Of a stretch of DNA of 9,286 nucleotides, positions 5,593 to 9,286 are shown piece after piece. Position numbers and translations under genes: made by a program. Position 1 is the stretch's first letter. Each line of letters starts with the position of its first letter. The notes beneath the pieces are model-generated. The model had not been told where the DNA came from, did no database searches, and was given only the letters and a program-made list of their open reading frames with translations. This DNA is from Pirellulales bacterium (lineage in GTDB: Bacteria; Planctomycetota; Planctomycetia; Pirellulales; JALHPA01). The stretch is taken from the NCBI GenBank assembly GCA_022842745.1, contig JALHPA010000064.1, forward strand, positions 1-9,286. Reading direction: 5' to 3'.

Positions 5593-6623
5593 CCGTGGCT
5601 GGCATCCGATTTCACACTCTCGTAGACAACTTTGTCGGGCACTTAGAGCGATCGGACGCGACGGTAATTCGAGATCGACCACGCGATGACGATCGACCGG
5701 CGCGAATGCGTGTTATCGGATTGCGGCCGACGGATTGCATTCTATTTCTTTGGACGATCACGAGCGGTGGAGGCGGTGAGGGAGTTCGTCCGGCCGATGA
5801 ACGCCGGATTCAAATCACCAATGTTAGCAGGCTCCGCCTTGAACCTGGCGTTCGGACGCTGCTCGGGGGTTGGAGTCAAGAACACAACGTCTACGCTTTC
5901 TGGGACGCGCGACGGCATACGTCATTCGGCAGGTCGCCAAGCCTCCAGGTAGCCAACGAGACGTTAGAAACCGCGGTCGAAATCGGGATTGCGACCCAGT
6001 TGAGGCCGACCGCGGGCGGACAGGAGGTCGTTGTCGTTGTCTCCCCCAGCTCGCTGCTCTGGTATCTAGAGAACGGCGCCGCACTCCAGAATGCCGAAGG
6101 CGACGCGCCTGCCGTCGTCACTCTCGCTGACGCCACGCCCGAAGAGGAGCGAGAGTTTATCGACTCGGCCGCCACGGAAGATCAATCGGCTCGCCGCTAT
6201 GATCTCGTCGAAACCATGCGAGCCTATCGGGACGCCAAGTTCCGTCCGGCGGTGCTCCAGGCGTACTCATACAAATGCGCCGTTTGCGATGTTGACTTAT
6301 CGCTGGTCGATGCGGCCCATATCGTCCCGGTCTCGCATCCAGAATCGGCGGACGAAGTGACCAACGGTGTGGCGCTTTGCAGTCTGCACCATGGCGCGTT
6401 CGATAGCGCCCTGATTGGCATCCAGTCGGACTATCGGCTGGTCGTGAACCCGGCCCGTGTGAGCCGCTTACGCGATCTTCAACTTGCTTCTGGCCTGCCC
6501 GGCTTTCAGGCGAGGTTGCCTGAGTCCATTCGAGTGCCTGCTTCGATTGAAGCGCGTCCATCGCCAAAAAACCTCCGGCTCGGCCTTGAGTTGCGCCGCT
6601 GGCCATCGACATTCGTCGCCTGA
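5589..6623 (+). CDS. HNH-family restriction endonuclease, partner of the upstream methyltransferase
   Basis: The 344-residue protein has a C-terminal HNH nuclease domain: YKCAVC (C230, C233), AAHIVPVS (H244), TNG (N259) and ALCSLHHGAFD (C264, H267, H268). H244-N259-H268 form the expected catalytic set, and the two Cys pairs with H267 probably bind zinc. Residues 1-220 match nothing I recognise and presumably recognise DNA. Start GTG 5589 overlaps the methyltransferase TGA in the form GTGA; GTG 5595, two codons later, has GGAG 9 nt upstream and may be the better start. Context (tight overlap with a DNA methyltransferase, shared codon style) argues for a type II restriction enzyme, which is inference. 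PvuII itself is a short (157 aa) non-HNH enzyme, so methyltransferase and nuclease have different family histories. No controller (C) protein gene is present. Confidence 0.85.
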   Translation: MTVAGIRFHTLVDNFVGHLERSDATVIRDRPRDDDRPARMRVIGLRPTDCILFLWTITSGGGGEGVRPADERRIQITNVSRLRLEPGVRTLLGGWSQEHNVYAFWDARRHTSFGRSPSLQVANETLETAVEIGIATQLRPTAGGQEVVVVVSPSSLLWYLENGAALQNAEGDAPAVVTLADATPEEEREFIDSAATEDQSARRYDLVETMRAYRDAKFRPAVLQAYSYKCAVCDVDLSLVDAAHIVPVSHPESADEVTNGVALCSLHHGAFDSALIGIQSDYRLVVNPARVSRLRDLQLASGLPGFQARLPESIRVPASIEARPSPKNLRLGLELRRWPSTFVA

Positions 6624-6867
6624 CGTTCGTGTTTGGAATAGTTGCTCGATTGACCCAGGCGATGCATTCGTATTCGCGATCTTGAATCGCAACCCACAGT
6701 AAAAAGGTGGTCTATTTCGAGCTAATTTAGTCCTAGAAACTTGGAAAATTTGGATCGATCCGATGAAACAGCCCTCAATCCACTCAGTTGGCCCCTTCGG
6801 ACATCCGGACGCCCACTGCGGCGCCAAATCTCACCTGCGAGGCGTCCTGATTCTCGCCAAACGTCAA
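6624..6867. other. Intergenic region before the HEAT-GH29 gene
   Basis: About 245 bp, AT-rich between 6690 and 6750. It holds a small hairpin GCGAT-CTTGA-ATCGC (6676-6690) without a T run, so it is not a terminator, and a 10-bp palindrome GGATCGATCC (6752-6761). No convincing -35/-10 pair was found. The right edge of the restriction-modification insertion probably lies here, because C-ending codon bias resumes right after. Confidence 0.35.
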
Positions 6868-9042
6868 ATGAAAAAAAGCCATCGCTATCCTCTTGCACTT
6901 GTAATTTTGGTGGCTCTTTCGTTGCTGTTCGCGCCGTCCGCGGCCCAAACCGTCCCCAATCCGACCCCGGCCGCTCTCCCGTCCCCTCAGGCCCAGCTCG
7001 ACCTCAACGCCGCCGCCGCCTTCCTCGCCGACCCAGACGTCGAGACCCGGCGGCTGGCCGCCGCCAGCCTCGGCGCCGACGGCATCGCCCCCGCGGTCGT
7101 TCCCCTCCTCTTGGACGCTCTCCTCGACAAAGATCCCGAGGTCCGCTGGCGCGCCGAATTTGCCATCGGCCGCCTCGGTCCTCGCGCCGTCCCTAAGCTA
7201 ATCGAGGCCCTCGCCTCCAACCGCCCCAGCCTCCGCCGCACCGCCGCCATGATGCTCGGCCCCATCGGTCCCAAAGCCCGCTCCGCCGTCCCCGCCTTGC
7301 TCCAGGCCGCCAAGGACGAAGATCGCTTCATCCGCGTCTGGAGCGTCAAGGCCCTCGGCGACATCGGCTTCGACGACTCCGCCGCCCCCCAGGTCCTCGC
7401 CCAGCTTGCAAAAACCCTCCGGGACCCAGATCTCGACGTCCGCCGCGTTTCCACCGTCGCCGCCATCGGACTCGGCCCCCGCGCGAAACCCCTTCTCCCC
7501 TCCCTGATCGAAGCTCTTCGCGATCGCGACGCAGGCATTCGCTGGCGCACGGGCATTGCTCTTCGCCAGATGGGTTCCGACGCCGCCGACGCCGTCCCGG
7601 CCCTCGTCGCCGCGCTTTCGGACGCCGACGCCGATGTCCGCCTCCGCGCCGCCCAAGCCCTCGGCCGCATCGGCGCCCCGGCCGAGGCGCCATTGCGCGA
7701 CCTGCTCGCCGCCGAAACCACAAATGCAGCTGCCAAGAAGTTCGCCGCGGAGGTCCTCGCAGCCCTCGGCACTCCCGACCAGCCAGCTTCCCAATCCCCC
7801 CCTGAGCAATCCGAGGAAGAGTTGAAAGACCGTGCCGCTCGCGCCGCCTGGTTCAACGAGGCCAAATTCGGAATCTTCATCCATTGGGGACTCTATTCAA
7901 CGCTCGCCCGCGCCCGCCCCGGACAACTTTCCGAATGGGTCATGGACAACGAAAAGATCCCCCTCAACAAGTACGAGCCGCTGGCCGAAAAATTCACCGC
8001 CGAAAAATTCGACCCCGCCGCCTGGGTCGAAACCTTCAAAGCTACCGGCGCCCGCTACGTCGTACTCACCAGCAAGCATCACGATGGCTTTTGCCTCTGG
8101 GATTCCAAGCTCTCCCCCTACAACTCGGTCCGCTTTGCCGCCGCCAAGCGCGACATCGTCGGCGACCTGGCCGCCGCCTGCGAACGCGGCGGACTCAAAT
8201 TTTCCGTCTACCATTCGCTCCTCGACTGGCATCACCCTGACTTCGCCAAGGACCACCCCCGCTACGTCGATCATCTCCACGGCCAGATCCGCGAACTCCT
8301 CACCGGATACCCCATCTCCGGCCTCTGGTTCGACGGCGAATGGACCCACTCCCAGGCCGAATGGCGCGGGCAAGAAATCGTCGCCATGTCTCGGCAGCTT
8401 CGTCCCCTCGCCGTACTCAACGACCGCCTCGGCCGCGACACCCGCAGCCGCATCACCACCGTCGACTACTACACCAAGGAGCAAGAAATCCCCCCCTCCG
8501 CCCTGAAGCTCGCGAATCGCCCCGTGGCCTGGGAGACCTGCCAGACCTTCGGCTACAGTTGGGGCTACAACGAAAGCCTCGACCCGCTCAAAAGCGGCGA
8601 GCGAATAATCGAGCAATTGGTCGACGTGGCCAGCAAAGGGGGCAATTTCCTCCTCAATATCGGCCCCCGACCCGACGGCGTTATTCCCCCCGCGTTCACC
8701 GAGCGCATGAAAATCGTCGGCCGCTTCCTCCAGCACAACGGCGAAGCGATCTACGGCGCCCAGCGCAGCCCGTTTCCCGCTCCCCTCCCCGCCGGCCGCG
8801 TCACGGCCAAGGGAAACCGGCTCTACATCTTTCTCGATAACCTCCCCTCCACCGCAATGGCACTCCCCGGACTGAAGAACAAGGTTCACAAGGCCTGGGT
8901 TTTGGAAGGAGGCGAAACCCTTTCCGTCGCGAATGGTCCCACCGGCCCCACCGTCGCCTCCCCCACCCGGCTCAGCCCTCTCCCGTTCACCGTTGTGGCC
9001 CTGGAACTCGACTCGGAACCAGCCGTCGAGTTGCAACCTTGA
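6868..9042 (+). CDS. Secreted HEAT-repeat / GH29 alpha-L-fucosidase fusion protein
   Basis: The 724-residue protein has a signal peptide (MKKSHRYPLALVILVALS, cleavage probably after a SAA/AQ site near residue 27), so it acts outside the cytoplasm. Residues about 50-300 are roughly eight HEAT/PBS-lyase-type repeats (patterns such as DPDVETRRLAAASLG, DKDPEVRWRAEFAIGRLG), a protein-binding scaffold. After a Pro/Glu-rich linker, residues 325-650 are a GH29 fucosidase domain: FGIFIHWG (H339), SKHHDGFCLW (H404, H405) and GLWFDGEW, where D489 fits the GH29 nucleophile. WETCQTFGYSWGYN and NFLLNIGPRPDG are further family marks. A short beta-rich tail follows. GH29 enzymes release alpha-L-fucose from glycans; substrate unknown. 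Start 6868 is chosen for the signal peptide; ATG 6763 would add 35 non-signal-like residues. Neither start has a good ribosome site. Confidence 0.9.
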   Translation: MKKSHRYPLALVILVALSLLFAPSAAQTVPNPTPAALPSPQAQLDLNAAAAFLADPDVETRRLAAASLGADGIAPAVVPLLLDALLDKDPEVRWRAEFAIGRLGPRAVPKLIEALASNRPSLRRTAAMMLGPIGPKARSAVPALLQAAKDEDRFIRVWSVKALGDIGFDDSAAPQVLAQLAKTLRDPDLDVRRVSTVAAIGLGPRAKPLLPSLIEALRDRDAGIRWRTGIALRQMGSDAADAVPALVAALSDADADVRLRAAQALGRIGAPAEAPLRDLLAAETTNAAAKKFAAEVLAALGTPDQPASQSPPEQSEEELKDRAARAAWFNEAKFGIFIHWGLYSTLARARPGQLSEWVMDNEKIPLNKYEPLAEKFTAEKFDPAAWVETFKATGARYVVLTSKHHDGFCLWDSKLSPYNSVRFAAAKRDIVGDLAAACERGGLKFSVYHSLLDWHHPDFAKDHPRYVDHLHGQIRELLTGYPISGLWFDGEWTHSQAEWRGQEIVAMSRQLRPLAVLNDRLGRDTRSRITTVDYYTKEQEIPPSALKLANRPVAWETCQTFGYSWGYNESLDPLKSGERIIEQLVDVASKGGNFLLNIGPRPDGVIPPAFTERMKIVGRFLQHNGEAIYGAQRSPFPAPLPAGRVTAKGNRLYIFLDNLPSTAMALPGLKNKVHKAWVLEGGETLSVANGPTGPTVASPTRLSPLPFTVVALELDSEPAVELQP

Positions 9043-9081
9043 TCCGCTCGGCAACAGCCGCGCGCCCAGCTTCCGCCCTCC

Positions 9082-9286
9082 ATGCAGCTTGACCCCCAAA
9101 AACAGCTCCGTTTTGCCGCGGATGTGGTTCACGTCCTCCGCGCCGCAGGCTACGAGGCCTACTGGGCAGGGGGCTGCGTCCGCGACCAGATCCTCGGCCG
9201 CACTCCTAAAGATTACGATGTGGCGACTTCCGCCACCCCTGCGCAGATCCAAGCCGCGTTCAAACGTCGCAAGACCCTGTCGATCG
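9082..9286 (+). CDS. cca: CCA tRNA nucleotidyltransferase / poly(A) polymerase family, N-terminal part
   Basis: Only the first 68 codons are in the window. The segment WAGGCVRDQILGRTPKDYDVATSATP contains the nucleotidyltransferase motif GGCVRD (30-35) and the metal-binding DxD pair (D44, D46); these enzymes add or repair the CCA end of tRNA. KRRKTLSI at the edge begins the next conserved strand of the family. Class II CCA-adding enzymes and bacterial poly(A) polymerases cannot be told apart from this fragment. ATG 9082 lies 39 nt after the fucosidase stop on the same strand, in the same frame, and no other start exists in between; no Shine-Dalgarno site is seen. It may be co-transcribed with the fucosidase gene. 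Confidence 0.92.
   Translation, partial: MQLDPQKQLRFAADVVHVLRAAGYEAYWAGGCVRDQILGRTPKDYDVATSATPAQIQAAFKRRKTLSI

Noticed and set aside
6676..6690. Hairpin after the restriction-modification genes as a terminator
   Set aside because: Only a 5-bp stem and no T run follows.
6763..6867. Longer N-terminus of the HEAT-GH29 protein from ATG 6763
   Set aside because: Adds 35 residues before a textbook signal peptide and would bury it; the upstream residues are not signal-like.
1..9286. CRISPR array, insertion sequence, rRNA, or integrase
   Set aside because: No regularly spaced repeats, transposase or integrase motifs, terminal inverted repeats or rRNA signatures were seen on either strand.

Overview
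The window is GC-rich chromosomal DNA with heavily C-ending codons, long C runs and mostly weak Shine-Dalgarno sites. The gene set is: two-receiver-like hypothetical protein, stand-alone ImmA/IrrE-like protein, def-fmt-thioesterase cluster, HEAT-repeat fucosidase and CCA-adding enzyme. This fits a member of the Planctomycetota best. That placement is inferred from gene style and could not be tested against a database.

Layout, left to right. Bases 3-806 (+) hold the 3' part of a protein with receiver-like folds. It overlaps tail to tail, by 31 bp, an ImmA/IrrE (DUF955)-type protein on the minus strand (776-1534). That gene starts just downstream of a 24-bp alternating purine/pyrimidine tract that contains a perfect 14-bp palindrome, probably an operator. 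Bases 1535-2104 carry no convincing protein gene. They hold two CTCA-N3-TGAG dyads whose centres are exactly 42 bp apart, a good sigma-54 type -24/-12 element, and about 130 bp of hairpin-rich sequence ending in a GC stem plus six T. I read this as a sigma-54-dependent small RNA gene on the + strand, and it is the most novel item here.

Bases 2105-4277 (-) are a housekeeping cluster transcribed right to left: peptide deformylase (def), methionyl-tRNA formyltransferase (fmt) and a FlK-like hotdog thioesterase. Def and Fmt act on the two ends of the N-formyl-methionine cycle. Bases 4579-6623 (+) are a two-gene restriction-modification module of less biased codon use: a PvuII-type N4-cytosine methyltransferase and an HNH endonuclease whose start overlaps the methyltransferase stop by 4 nt. 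It looks like an insertion between def and the next gene. Bases 6868-9042 (+) encode a secreted protein joining HEAT repeats to a GH29 alpha-L-fucosidase domain. At 9082 a CCA tRNA nucleotidyltransferase begins and runs off the window.

The sequence supports the protein family calls well. The sRNA, its promoter and its enhancer sites are sequence inference and would need transcript evidence.
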